Part shown: positions 42,369 to 50,221 of the stretch, piece after piece
Position numbering within the stretch: the first letter of the stretch is position 1
Layout of the letters: every line of letters starts with the position of its first letter
DNA from: Bacteroidaceae bacterium
GTDB taxonomy: Bacteria; Bacteroidota; Bacteroidia; Bacteroidales; Bacteroidaceae
Length of the DNA: 55,704 bases
Assembly: GCA_017445925.1 (NCBI GenBank)
Contig: JAFSRW010000082.1
Span: 1 to 55,704 of the forward strand
Direction: 5' to 3'
Notes under the pieces: model-generated
Database searches by the model: none
What the model saw: only the letters and a program-made list of their open reading frames with translations
What the model was told of the DNA's origin: nothing
Translations under genes and position numbers: made by a program

Positions 42369-43565
42369 TTATTCCTTTGCTGCGATTCTCTCTAACGTCT
42401 GATAAACTTGCATCAGGCCGCGGGGAACATGGAAGCATCCCTTCCATTTGCCGCCTTTCAGCGTGAGTAGTACCTCGCCCCTACGGTTCAGATAGCCAAA
42501 CCATTCGGGATATTCGGGATCCATGAAGTGGCTCCAAACGTATTCGTGAACCTTCATGAACCAGTCCAGACATTCCTTGTTGCCTGTCAGTTCGTATCCC
42601 TTTATCATGGTGATGAGGGTTTCTATGTGAACCCACCAGAGTTTCTGGTCCCATTCCAACTGCTGAAGGGGACGTCCCAGTCGGTCCATGAAGTAGAAGA
42701 TGCCGCCGTACTCCTTGTCCCAACCGTACTCTGCCTCACGCAGGGCAATATGGACTGCCTTGTCGATAAGGTCCTGACGACCGAGACGCTTTCCCAGATC
42801 CATGATGAACCACATAGCTTCTATGGCGTGACCGGGATTCAGGACACGACCCTCATGGCAATCCACCAGTTTGCCGTCCTTGCTCACGTTCTCCACTATC
42901 AGGTCCAATTCGGGACGATAGAACACGTCCAGCACTTCGTGAAGGCAGATGTCAATGGTCTCTTTCAGAAACTTTGGATCGAGCAAGTCCTCAATCTCCA
43001 ATGCCACGTTGCACAGAATCATGGGTAGTGCAAAGTCCTTCAGGGCCCGTGCACCAGGGGCAGCTTTATTCCACTTTCCCTTAGGATTGTTGCGCTTAGA
43101 TAAGACAATATCGAAGGTCTTCTTGGCGATGTCGGCATATTCCTCGTTACCGGTTGCCTTGTAGAGTTGACCGAAAGCGATGACGGCAAAGGTATAGGAG
43201 AATATGTTGTAAGGCTCTACCAAGGGACGACCCTGACGATCCAGAGAGAAGTACCAGTTCAGGTTCCCATCGTGCCCGAACTTCTTCAGGAACTCGGCAC
43301 CCTGAATGGCAGCATCCAACCATTCCTGGCGGACCCCCTCCAACTCCCCCTCTATGGGGAGCGTGTTATAGAGTTTGGCCAGCATCCACACCTCGCGTCC
43401 CTGTAGCCAGATGAACTTGTCGGTGTCGTACACCTCGCCGTTTCGCTCTATGCAGGTGAAATACCCGCCATATTCCTTATCTATACTGTTCTGCATCCAG
43501 AAGGGCATCACCCTATCCAGCAGTTCGCTCTTGTACTGAGCGGCAAGCTTATTAAAATCTATCAT
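42369..43565 (-). CDS. N-acylglucosamine 2-epimerase family protein
   Basis: 398 aa, (alpha/alpha)6 barrel of the AGE/RnBP family. Seen: WLQGREVWMLAKLYN, EPYNIFSYTFAVIAFGQ, VLNPGHAIEAMWF with catalytic His, and WWVHIETLITM. In Bacteroides sialic acid loci such an enzyme converts ManNAc to GlcNAc (NanE role); the upstream mutarotase-symporter gene supports that here. Cellobiose 2-epimerase is an alternative. A GC palindrome (43332-43362) contributes LPIEGELEGV in frame near residue 75. Confidence 0.87.
   Translation of the reverse strand: MIDFNKLAAQYKSELLDRVMPFWMQNSIDKEYGGYFTCIERNGEVYDTDKFIWLQGREVWMLAKLYNTLPIEGELEGVRQEWLDAAIQGAEFLKKFGHDGNLNWYFSLDRQGRPLVEPYNIFSYTFAVIAFGQLYKATGNEEYADIAKKTFDIVLSKRNNPKGKWNKAAPGARALKDFALPMILCNVALEIEDLLDPKFLKETIDICLHEVLDVFYRPELDLIVENVSKDGKLVDCHEGRVLNPGHAIEAMWFIMDLGKRLGRQDLIDKAVHIALREAEYGWDKEYGGIFYFMDRLGRPLQQLEWDQKLWWVHIETLITMIKGYELTGNKECLDWFMKVHEYVWSHFMDPEYPEWFGYLNRRGEVLLTLKGGKWKGCFHVPRGLMQVYQTLERIAAKE
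43332..43362. repeat. GC-rich palindrome inside the epimerase gene
   Basis: gaccccctccaactccccct followed by ctatggggag, in frame. Confidence 0.75.
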
Positions 43566-43582
43566 AGTTTTTTTTATTTTTG

Positions 43583-43622
43583 GGTCTTATGGGTCTTATA
43601 AGTCTTATGAGACTTATGGGCC
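43583..43622. repeat. 9-bp tandem array between symporter and epimerase
   Basis: tcttatggg-tcttataag-tcttatgag-acttatggg fills the 57-bp gap. Confidence 0.8.
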
Positions 43623-46190
43623 CTATTTCTTACTTTTGAGGCTGAAAAGCCACGCTGTGATGACGCTTACCACAATCCCGATGGCACCGAAGAGGAAGAA
43701 GCTGGCATCCGTGTACAGGTACATCAGGAAGACCACCAGTTCGCCGATGATGAAGCCTGTAAGGGCAGCCCGCCCTTTGATGCGGGGGAAGAATACGGCC
43801 ATTACGAAGAGGCCGCCCAAGCCACTGGTCAGCAAGCCAAGGATGGTATTAAAGTAATCCAGCAGCGAGGCGATGTCCCATGTGGCCATCAGCAGGGCAA
43901 TGCCTAATCCCATCAATCCACTCACGATACAGGTCCATCGAGCTACACGCAGCAGGGTTGAGTCCTTGATGTTAGGACGGAAGCGCTGAATAAAGTCCAC
44001 GCTGAACGCGGTGCTCACGCTGTTGATATTACTGGAGATAGTACTCATGGTAGCAGCAAAGATGGCTGCAATCAACAGTCCTGCCACACCTGCCGGCATT
44101 TGGCTCATCATGAAGAAGGGGAAGATGGCGTCACCCTGCTGCATGGTGATATCCAAGCTGGTCGGGTGCGTCTTGTAGAAGGTGTAGAGACCTGTTCCGA
44201 TGAAGTAGAAAGCCACAGAAATGAACACGCTCATGAAGCCATTCACCAAGATGCTTCGGCCTGCACTTTTCTCGTCCTTGGTGGTCATGTAGCGTTGGAT
44301 GACAGTCTGATCGCTGGTGTAAGAAATCAGATTGTTGGCTATGCCGCCGCCTATGATGGCTACCCAGAAGGTGACGTACCGATAGTCCCAGCTCCAGACA
44401 AAGAGGCGCAGTTTGTCGTTATCCATTGCTAATTGCCATGCTCCCGCGAAACCGCCCTCGGTATTGCTCCACAGATACAGGGCAGCAAAAATGGCGCCGC
44501 CCACTAGGATGCAGCCTTGGATGACATCGCCCCAGATAACAGCTTCCACGCCGCCCATAGTGCAGTAGATGATGGTCACCAAGCCCATTAGAATGATGCA
44601 TAGATAGATGTCGATGCCTGTTACGGCTGTCAGGGCCAACGAGGGCAGGTACATCACCAGCGCCATACGGGCAACCATAAAGATGCAGAAAAGCGTGGAT
44701 GCCATCAGTCGGGTTGCCAAATTGAACCGCTCCTCCAGTATGGCGTAGGCCGATGCTGCTTTAAGCCGACGGAAATAGGGCAGGTAATACCAGATGACGG
44801 GGAAACCGACTATAGGAATCATCCACAGCATGGGGTAGTAGGTCCAGTCTGTGGCGTATGCTTTGGCTGGAATAGCCATATAAGTAATGGCGCTCAGCAT
44901 GGTGGCGTAAATGCTGATGCCTGCCGCCCACCAGGGGATACGCCCGCCGCCTTTGAAGAAGTCGTCGGCACCGTTCTCCCTTCGCATAAAGTAGATGCCC
45001 ATACCCAACATCGCCAGCAGATAGAGCGCTAATACCGTCCAGTTGGCAAGACCGAAGTGCGTCTCGTGTCTTATCTCGATGCGGGAAATCTTATTCGACC
45101 GGATGCCCGGCATGGTCTCACCTCCGCTATAGTACCAACCGTCCTCCCATGGCGTAAGAACTGCTCCAGCTCTTGCCAGTGCGCTGTCGCCGGGGAGGAT
45201 TGCCCACGAGTCGGTAATGGTATGATACACCAGCACATCCTGCCTAAACTTGTACCAAGCGGGCTCGTGCCGCAAGTACAGGCTATCCTGCTTTCCCTGA
45301 ATAGCTGAGAGGAAGATGTCGTAGTCCACGCCACCGAAGAAGAGAATATGACTGTACCCCGATGTCGCGCAGCAGCTACCTACAAGAGCGGCCCCCTCCC
45401 CGCTCCCCCGTTGGGGGAGAGTTTTTTCGATGGCTGGGGCGGTTTCACTCCACTCCAGCGTCTTCAGGTTCAACTTTAACCCACGGGTATATACAACTCC
45501 TTTGCTTTTTAAGTTCCCCTCGCCCACGGGAGAGGGGTTAGGGGTGAGACTATATCCACCCATAATAAACAACGCTTTCCCCTCCGGCGCATTCTGCACT
45601 GCCATGCAAGGTTGTAAGCGGCCTTTAAAGTCCCCCTCGCCCACGGGAGAGGGGATAGGGGTGAGGCTGTGCCACTCTTTCCCGTCGGGCCAATCGATGG
45701 CATAGACATCGAGGTTGGGTTCGCCATTAGACTGACCGCCCGCCACAAATATTCTTCCTGCTCCGTAGCAAGCCGCGAAGTTGTCAAGGGGCTTAGGGAG
45801 AGAACAAATAGGTTCCAGACCCCCTCTAACTCCCCCTCTAAGGGGAGAACTCAAAGGGAGAAAGGAAACCTCAGAGAGACTGGTTGTCCTCCCCTTAGAG
45901 GGGGAGTTAGAGGGGGTCTCCCCCCCAATAAATACCGTTCCCTCCGGAACCGCCACACTGGCACCGTATGCTTTGGGGTAGAAAACCTTCTTCCCACCAT
46001 CGGCACATGGAACATCGGGGAAGTTACAGCCGCCCCACGTCTTCAGTTCCCCGTTCACCATGCCGGCAAAATGCCCCGAAACAGCACGTTCCATCTCTCC
46101 TGCCGGAGTCACCACCACCTGATTCTGGGCTCGGCAGGGAATCAGCGCCCAAACGATAAGGCTGCAAAGTATAATGGCTCGTTTTATCAT
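43623..46190 (-). CDS. cyclically permuted mutarotase (NanM-like) fused to a sodium:solute symporter
   Basis: About 855 aa. Signal peptide (MIKRAIILCSLIVWALIPCRA), kelch-type beta-propeller (about 25-380: YGAGRIFVAGGQSNGEPN, ILFFGGVDYDIFL, WYYSGGETMPG), then a 13-helix SSS transporter (from ANWTVLALYLLAMLGMGIYF). The transporter part shows the conserved TMLSAITYMAIPAKAY and GGVEAVIWGDVIQGC. A periplasmic propeller that equilibrates sialic acid anomers, tethered to the importer, is the natural reading, with the epimerase next in the operon. Five GC-rich repeat copies are carried in frame in the propeller. Confidence 0.88.
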   Translation of the reverse strand: MIKRAIILCSLIVWALIPCRAQNQVVVTPAGEMERAVSGHFAGMVNGELKTWGGCNFPDVPCADGGKKVFYPKAYGASVAVPEGTVFIGGETPSNSPSKGRTTSLSEVSFLPLSSPLRGGVRGGLEPICSLPKPLDNFAACYGAGRIFVAGGQSNGEPNLDVYAIDWPDGKEWHSLTPIPSPVGEGDFKGRLQPCMAVQNAPEGKALFIMGGYSLTPNPSPVGEGNLKSKGVVYTRGLKLNLKTLEWSETAPAIEKTLPQRGSGEGAALVGSCCATSGYSHILFFGGVDYDIFLSAIQGKQDSLYLRHEPAWYKFRQDVLVYHTITDSWAILPGDSALARAGAVLTPWEDGWYYSGGETMPGIRSNKISRIEIRHETHFGLANWTVLALYLLAMLGMGIYFMRRENGADDFFKGGGRIPWWAAGISIYATMLSAITYMAIPAKAYATDWTYYPMLWMIPIVGFPVIWYYLPYFRRLKAASAYAILEERFNLATRLMASTLFCIFMVARMALVMYLPSLALTAVTGIDIYLCIILMGLVTIIYCTMGGVEAVIWGDVIQGCILVGGAIFAALYLWSNTEGGFAGAWQLAMDNDKLRLFVWSWDYRYVTFWVAIIGGGIANNLISYTSDQTVIQRYMTTKDEKSAGRSILVNGFMSVFISVAFYFIGTGLYTFYKTHPTSLDITMQQGDAIFPFFMMSQMPAGVAGLLIAAIFAATMSTISSNINSVSTAFSVDFIQRFRPNIKDSTLLRVARWTCIVSGLMGLGIALLMATWDIASLLDYFNTILGLLTSGLGGLFVMAVFFPRIKGRAALTGFIIGELVVFLMYLYTDASFFLFGAIGIVVSVITAWLFSLKSKK
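45391..45421. repeat. GC-rich palindrome inside the propeller domain (copy 1)
   Basis: gccccctccccgctcccccg followed by ttgggggagag. Confidence 0.78.
45512..45551. repeat. GC-rich palindrome inside the propeller domain (copy 2)
   Basis: cccctcgcccacgggagagg type, encodes SLTPNPSPVGEG. Confidence 0.88.
45628..45669. repeat. GC-rich palindrome inside the propeller domain (copy 3)
   Basis: Same type, encodes SLTPIPSPVGEG; 116 bp from copy 2, same orientation and frame. Confidence 0.88.
45814..45920. repeat. inverted pair of GC-rich repeats inside the propeller domain (copies 4 and 5)
   Basis: Left agaccccctctaactccccc (from 45816) and right arm ending at 45918 are about 31 bp each and nearly perfect inverted copies around a 35-bp spacer: a minimal MITE-like unit. 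Encodes NSPSKGRTTS and SSPLRGGVRGGL in frame. Confidence 0.85.
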
Positions 46191-46222
46191 GATATACATT
46201 AATTCTTTTTTTCTCCTGCTTG

Positions 46223-46251
46223 CAAAGATACAAGAAAAAATCCGGAAGCAA
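46223..46251 (-). promoter_or_regulatory. promoter of the mutarotase-symporter gene
   Basis: Minus-strand TTG (46249-46251) and TATCTTTG (46223-46230), spacing 18 bp. Confidence 0.65.
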
Positions 46252-46310
46252 GCATAACTTTCGGATTTTATTTTCTGTACGTCTAAAGATGCAAAAAACA
46301 GATATTCTTT

Positions 46311-46350
46311 TCTTTGTGATTCAGATAAAAGTTGTATATTTGTGGGCGAG
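46311..46350 (+). promoter_or_regulatory. acetyl-CoA synthetase promoter (extended motif copy 3)
   Basis: TTG at 46314-46316 and TATATTTG at 46335-46342, spacing 18 bp; flanking bases match the bcp and AlkD-like promoters. Confidence 0.78.
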
Positions 46351-46388
46351 TTGCGATGAAATTTACTAACGTCGTATACATTTTCATT

Positions 46389-48467
46389 ATGATTAACCGA
46401 GAACTACTTGATCCCCAGAGCATTGTCGTTATAGGAGGCTCTAACAACGTACACAAACCCGGTGGAGCCGTGGTACGTAATATCCTGCAAGGTGGCTACC
46501 AGGGTACCCTGCGTGTGGTAAACCCCAAGGAAAACGAGGTGCAGGGCATCCGGGTGTTCCATGATGCCCGCGAGCTGCCACCCACCGAGTTAGCCATATT
46601 GGTGGTTCCTGCCAAGCTGTGCCCTGATACGGTTGACCTGCTGGCCCGCGAAAAGGGGACCAAGGCGTTCATCATCATCTCTGCCGGATTTGGCGAGGAG
46701 ACCAAGGCGGGAGCCCTGTTGGAACAGCGCATTTTGGACACCTGCGAAGAGTACGGGGCAGCACTCATCGGGCCCAACTGCATAGGACTGCTCACACGCA
46801 ACCACCACTCGGTTTTCACCCAACCCATTCCTGCACTCAACCCCAAGGGAGTGGACTTTATCAGCGGCTCGGGTGCCACAGCAGTATTCATACTGGAGAG
46901 TGCCGTTATCAAGGGGCTGCAGTTCAACAGCGTCTGGAGCATCGGCAACGGCAAGCAGATAGGCATCGAGGATGTGCTGCAGTACATGGACGAGCACTTC
47001 AACCCCGAAACCGATTCGCACGTAAAGTTACTCTATATCGAGAACATCTCCAACCCCGACAAGTTGCTCTACCACGCCAGCAACCTTATTAAGAAAGGGT
47101 GTCGCATTGCAGCTATCAAGGCTGGTTCCAGCGAGAGTGGCAGTCGGGCTGCATCCAGTCATACTGGAGCCATCGCCAGCAGCGATTCCGCAGTCGAGGC
47201 ACTGTTCCGCAAGGCCGGCATCGTACGCTGCTTCAGTCGAGAGGAACTCACCACCGCCGGCTGCATCTTTATGTGCGCAGCCTCAACTTTCAACTCTCAA
47301 CTGACTCTAAACTTTGCAATAGTTACTCACGCCGGAGGTCCGGGCGTTATGCTCACCGATGCCCTCTCGAAAGGTGGACTGAGCGTGCCTAAGATTGAGG
47401 GGCCCATGGCTGAAGAGCTGAAGGAGAAACTCTTCCCAGGCTCTTCCGTTGCCAACCCCATCGACATACTTGCTACAGGCACGCCCGAGCACTTGGGGAT
47501 TGCCATCGACTACTGCGAACAGAAGTTCGATAATATAGATGCCATTGCCGTTATTTACGGAACACCAGGCCTGACCACGCTATACGAGGCCTACGAGACG
47601 CTGCATCAGAAGATTCTCGAATGCCGAAAACCTATCTTCCCCATCCTGCCCAGTCTGCATACAGCAGGTCCCGAGGTGGCAGAATTCCTACAGAAGGGAC
47701 ATGTCAACTTCTCCGACGAGGTAACGCTGGCCACTGCCCTCTCACAGATTATGCATACCCCACAGCCTGCACCTCCCGAGGTACAACTCTACGGTATCGA
47801 CATTCTCCAACTTCATAAGATTATTTCGGGAATAACCACCAACGGTTATGTGTCACCCCAGACCGTTCGCGACATCCTCTCCTGTGCCGGCATCCCCATG
47901 GTGCCCGAGATGGTCTCGGACCAAAAGGACGCATTGATAGCCTTTGCACAGCGCATAGGTTATCCCGTAGTGGCCAAGGTAGTAGGACCCATTCACAAGA
48001 GCGATGTGGGTGGAGTCACCCTTAACATCCGCACGCCCGAACACCTTGCGTTGGAGTTCGATCGTATGATGCAAATCGATGGTGCCACAGGTGTTATGGT
48101 GCAGAAAATGCTTAAGGGAACCGAACTGTTTATCGGAGCCAAATACGAGGAACGCTTCGGACATGTGGTACTCTGCGGCCTAGGTGGCATCTTCGTCGAG
48201 GTGCTCAAGGACGTCCGTTCCGGTCTGGCTCCACTTTCTTATAGCGAGGCCTACTCCATGATACGTTCCCTCCGCGGCTATAAGATACTGAAAGGTACGC
48301 GCGGACAGCAGGGCATCAACGAACAGAAATACGCCGAGATTATCGTCCGCCTCTCTACCCTCCTCCGCTTTGCCACAGAAATCAAGGAAATGGATATCAA
48401 TCCCCTTCTGGCAGATGCCGACAACGTAGTAGCAGTAGATGCGCGAATTCTCATTGAAAGAGGTTAG
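46389..48467 (+). CDS. acetate--CoA ligase (ADP-forming), fused alpha/beta
   Basis: 692 aa. Makes ATP and acetate from acetyl-CoA, or the reverse. CoA-binding domain (PQSIVVIGGSNNVHKPGGAVV), succinyl-CoA ligase-like domains (SGSGATAVFI; the likely phospho-His in SSHTGA), and C-terminal ATP-grasp (YPVVAKVVGPIHKSDVGGV, GCLGGI-type loop VVLCGLGGIFVEVL, EIKEMDINPLL). The ATG at 46389 (MINRELLDP) matches the family; earlier in-frame starts overlap the promoter. A 7-bp array inserts STFNSQLTLN near residue 300, between domains. Confidence 0.92.
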   Translation: MINRELLDPQSIVVIGGSNNVHKPGGAVVRNILQGGYQGTLRVVNPKENEVQGIRVFHDARELPPTELAILVVPAKLCPDTVDLLAREKGTKAFIIISAGFGEETKAGALLEQRILDTCEEYGAALIGPNCIGLLTRNHHSVFTQPIPALNPKGVDFISGSGATAVFILESAVIKGLQFNSVWSIGNGKQIGIEDVLQYMDEHFNPETDSHVKLLYIENISNPDKLLYHASNLIKKGCRIAAIKAGSSESGSRAASSHTGAIASSDSAVEALFRKAGIVRCFSREELTTAGCIFMCAASTFNSQLTLNFAIVTHAGGPGVMLTDALSKGGLSVPKIEGPMAEELKEKLFPGSSVANPIDILATGTPEHLGIAIDYCEQKFDNIDAIAVIYGTPGLTTLYEAYETLHQKILECRKPIFPILPSLHTAGPEVAEFLQKGHVNFSDEVTLATALSQIMHTPQPAPPEVQLYGIDILQLHKIISGITTNGYVSPQTVRDILSCAGIPMVPEMVSDQKDALIAFAQRIGYPVVAKVVGPIHKSDVGGVTLNIRTPEHLALEFDRMMQIDGATGVMVQKMLKGTELFIGAKYEERFGHVVLCGLGGIFVEVLKDVRSGLAPLSYSEAYSMIRSLRGYKILKGTRGQQGINEQKYAEIIVRLSTLLRFATEIKEMDINPLLADADNVVAVDARILIERG
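47281..47316. repeat. 7-bp tandem array inside the acetyl-CoA synthetase gene
   Basis: caacttt-caactct-caactga-ctctaaa units, in frame. Confidence 0.75.
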
Positions 48468-48676
48468 TAGCTTAGTAGGTTAATAGGTTATCGTCGAGGG
48501 GCAAGAGGTAAGAGGTAAGAAGGAAGAGCTCAGAACTAAGAGCTCAGAGCCAATAGCCAACAGCCAATAGCCACGAGCCAAGGGCCAAGAGCCAAAGTCT
48601 TAAACTCTTGAACTTTTGAACACCTTGAACCATCGTTAAGGTTAAGGTTAGCGTTAACGTTAAGGTTAGCGTTAAA
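48464..48676. repeat. composite tandem arrays upstream of the ugd 3' end
   Basis: About 210 bp with no gene: ttagtagg (8 bp), aagaggtaag, gctcagaactaag, gccaata/gccaaca (7 bp), ttgaac (8-9 bp), and gttaag/gttagc/gttaac (6 bp) blocks in order. The same modules, partly inverted, recur at 50008-50220. Confidence 0.88.
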
Positions 48677-48677
48677 T

Positions 48678-49997
48678 CTAATCTCGCTCAAAGATGTCAC
48701 GAGTATAGACCTTCTCCTTTACATCGTGCAGACATTCATCAAATCTGTTTGCTATGATAACCCTGCTCTCAGCCTTGAACTTCTCTAAATCGTTCACCAC
48801 AAGGCTTCCGAAGAATGTATCACCATCCCTCAACGTAGGCTCGTAAACTATAACCATAGCACCCTTCGCCTTGATACGCTTCATAATGCCTTGGATGGCA
48901 CTCTGACGAAAATTGTCGCTGTTGCTCTTCATGGTCAAACGATACACGCCTATCGTTGGCACTCTTAGTTGATGATGTAGAGTTGAGAGTTTAGAGTTGT
49001 ATTCATTATTCTCAGTATAGGCATAATAGCCTGCCATTTTCAGCACTTGGTCGGCAATAAAGTCCTTTCTGGTTCTGTTACTCTCCACAATAGCGCTCAT
49101 CATATTCTGGGGTACATCAGCATAGTTAGCCAACAACTGCTTGGTATCCTTAGGTAAGCAATAACCACCGTAACCAAAACTCGGGTTATTGTAATGCGTA
49201 CCAATACGCGGATCCAATCCAACTCCTTCAATAACGGCTCGGGAATCCATACCCTTCACCTCAGCATAGGTATCCAACTCGTTAAAGAAAGAGACACGCA
49301 GTGCCAGATAAGTATTGGCAAACAATTTTACCGCCTCTGCTTCTTTCGCACCCATGAAAAGTGTGGGAATATCCTTTAGGATAGCACCTTCTACCAGCAG
49401 AGAAGCAAACACTTTAGCCATTTCTTTCATCAACTCAACATTCGTAAGTTTCTTAATGGCCTCATTCTCTTCTTCATAGCCAGGCATCATCTTGGGATAG
49501 CCTACAATAATTCGGCTTGGATAAAGGTTATCGTATAGAGCTTTACTTTCACGTAAGAACTCAGGGCTGAACAGCAGGTTAAGACTCTTTATGCCTTTTG
49601 CTGCATACTTCACGTAAAGGCTACGAGTATAACCTACCGGGATAGTGGATTTGATAACCATCACAGCCTCTGGATTCACCTTCAGCACCATATCTATCAC
49701 CTCCTCCACATGGCTCGTATCAAAGAAATTCTTCTGCGGGTCATAGTTGGTAGGTGCAGCAATCACAACAAAGTCGGCATCCCTATATGCTGCCTCACCA
49801 TCCAGCGTAGCAGTCAAATCCAATTTTCTTTCTGCCAGATACTTTTCAATATAGTCATCCTGTATTGGCGACTGTTTCTTATTTATCAGCTCCACCTTCT
49901 CAGGTATCACATCAACGGCAATCACGTGGTTGTGTTGTGCCAGCAGTGTGGCAATACTCAGACCCACATATCCGGTTCCTGCAACTGCTATATTCAT
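48678..49997 (-). CDS. ugd: UDP-glucose 6-dehydrogenase
   Basis: 439 aa; makes UDP-glucuronate for surface glycans. N-terminal Rossmann motif [38 protein letters not shown] and catalytic Cys in [14 protein letters not shown] near residue 260. A 7-bp array adds [11 protein letters not shown] (48967-49002) just before the C-terminal NAD-binding segment [19 protein letters not shown]. Last gene of the minus-strand nucleotide-sugar series. Confidence 0.93.
   Translation of the reverse strand: MNIAVAGTGYVGLSIATLLAQHNHVIAVDVIPEKVELINKKQSPIQDDYIEKYLAERKLDLTATLDGEAAYRDADFVVIAAPTNYDPQKNFFDTSHVEEVIDMVLKVNPEAVMVIKSTIPVGYTRSLYVKYAAKGIKSLNLLFSPEFLRESKALYDNLYPSRIIVGYPKMMPGYEEENEAIKKLTNVELMKEMAKVFASLLVEGAILKDIPTLFMGAKEAEAVKLFANTYLALRVSFFNELDTYAEVKGMDSRAVIEGVGLDPRIGTHYNNPSFGYGGYCLPKDTKQLLANYADVPQNMMSAIVESNRTRKDFIADQVLKMAGYYAYTENNEYNSKLSTLHHQLRVPTIGVYRLTMKSNSDNFRQSAIQGIMKRIKAKGAMVIVYEPTLRDGDTFFGSLVVNDLEKFKAESRVIIANRFDECLHDVKEKVYTRDIFERD
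48967..49003. repeat. 7-bp tandem array inside ugd
   Basis: gatgatgtagagttgagagt followed by ttagagttg, in frame. Confidence 0.75.
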
Positions 49998-50004
49998 ATT
50001 TATT

Positions 50005-50220
50005 CTATTTTTAGTTTAAGAAGTTTACCGTTTACTATTTAATAGCTTAGTAGCTTAAGCACTTTGGCTATTGGCCATTGGCCGTTGGCTAACTTCTAGT
50101 TCAAGATGTTCAAGGGTTCAAGAAGTTCAAGATTTTAGCTCTTCCTTCTTACCTCTTCCTTCTTACCTCTTGGCTTCTATAACCAATAACCAATAACCCA
50201 TAACCTATAACCATTCACAA
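50005..50220. repeat. composite tandem arrays upstream of ugd
   Basis: gtttacc, ttagtagc, ggctatt/ggccatt (7 bp), gttcaaga/gttcaagg (8 bp), ttccttcttacctc and ataacca (7 bp) blocks. No gene or firm promoter is seen. Confidence 0.88.
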
Positions 50221-50221
50221 C

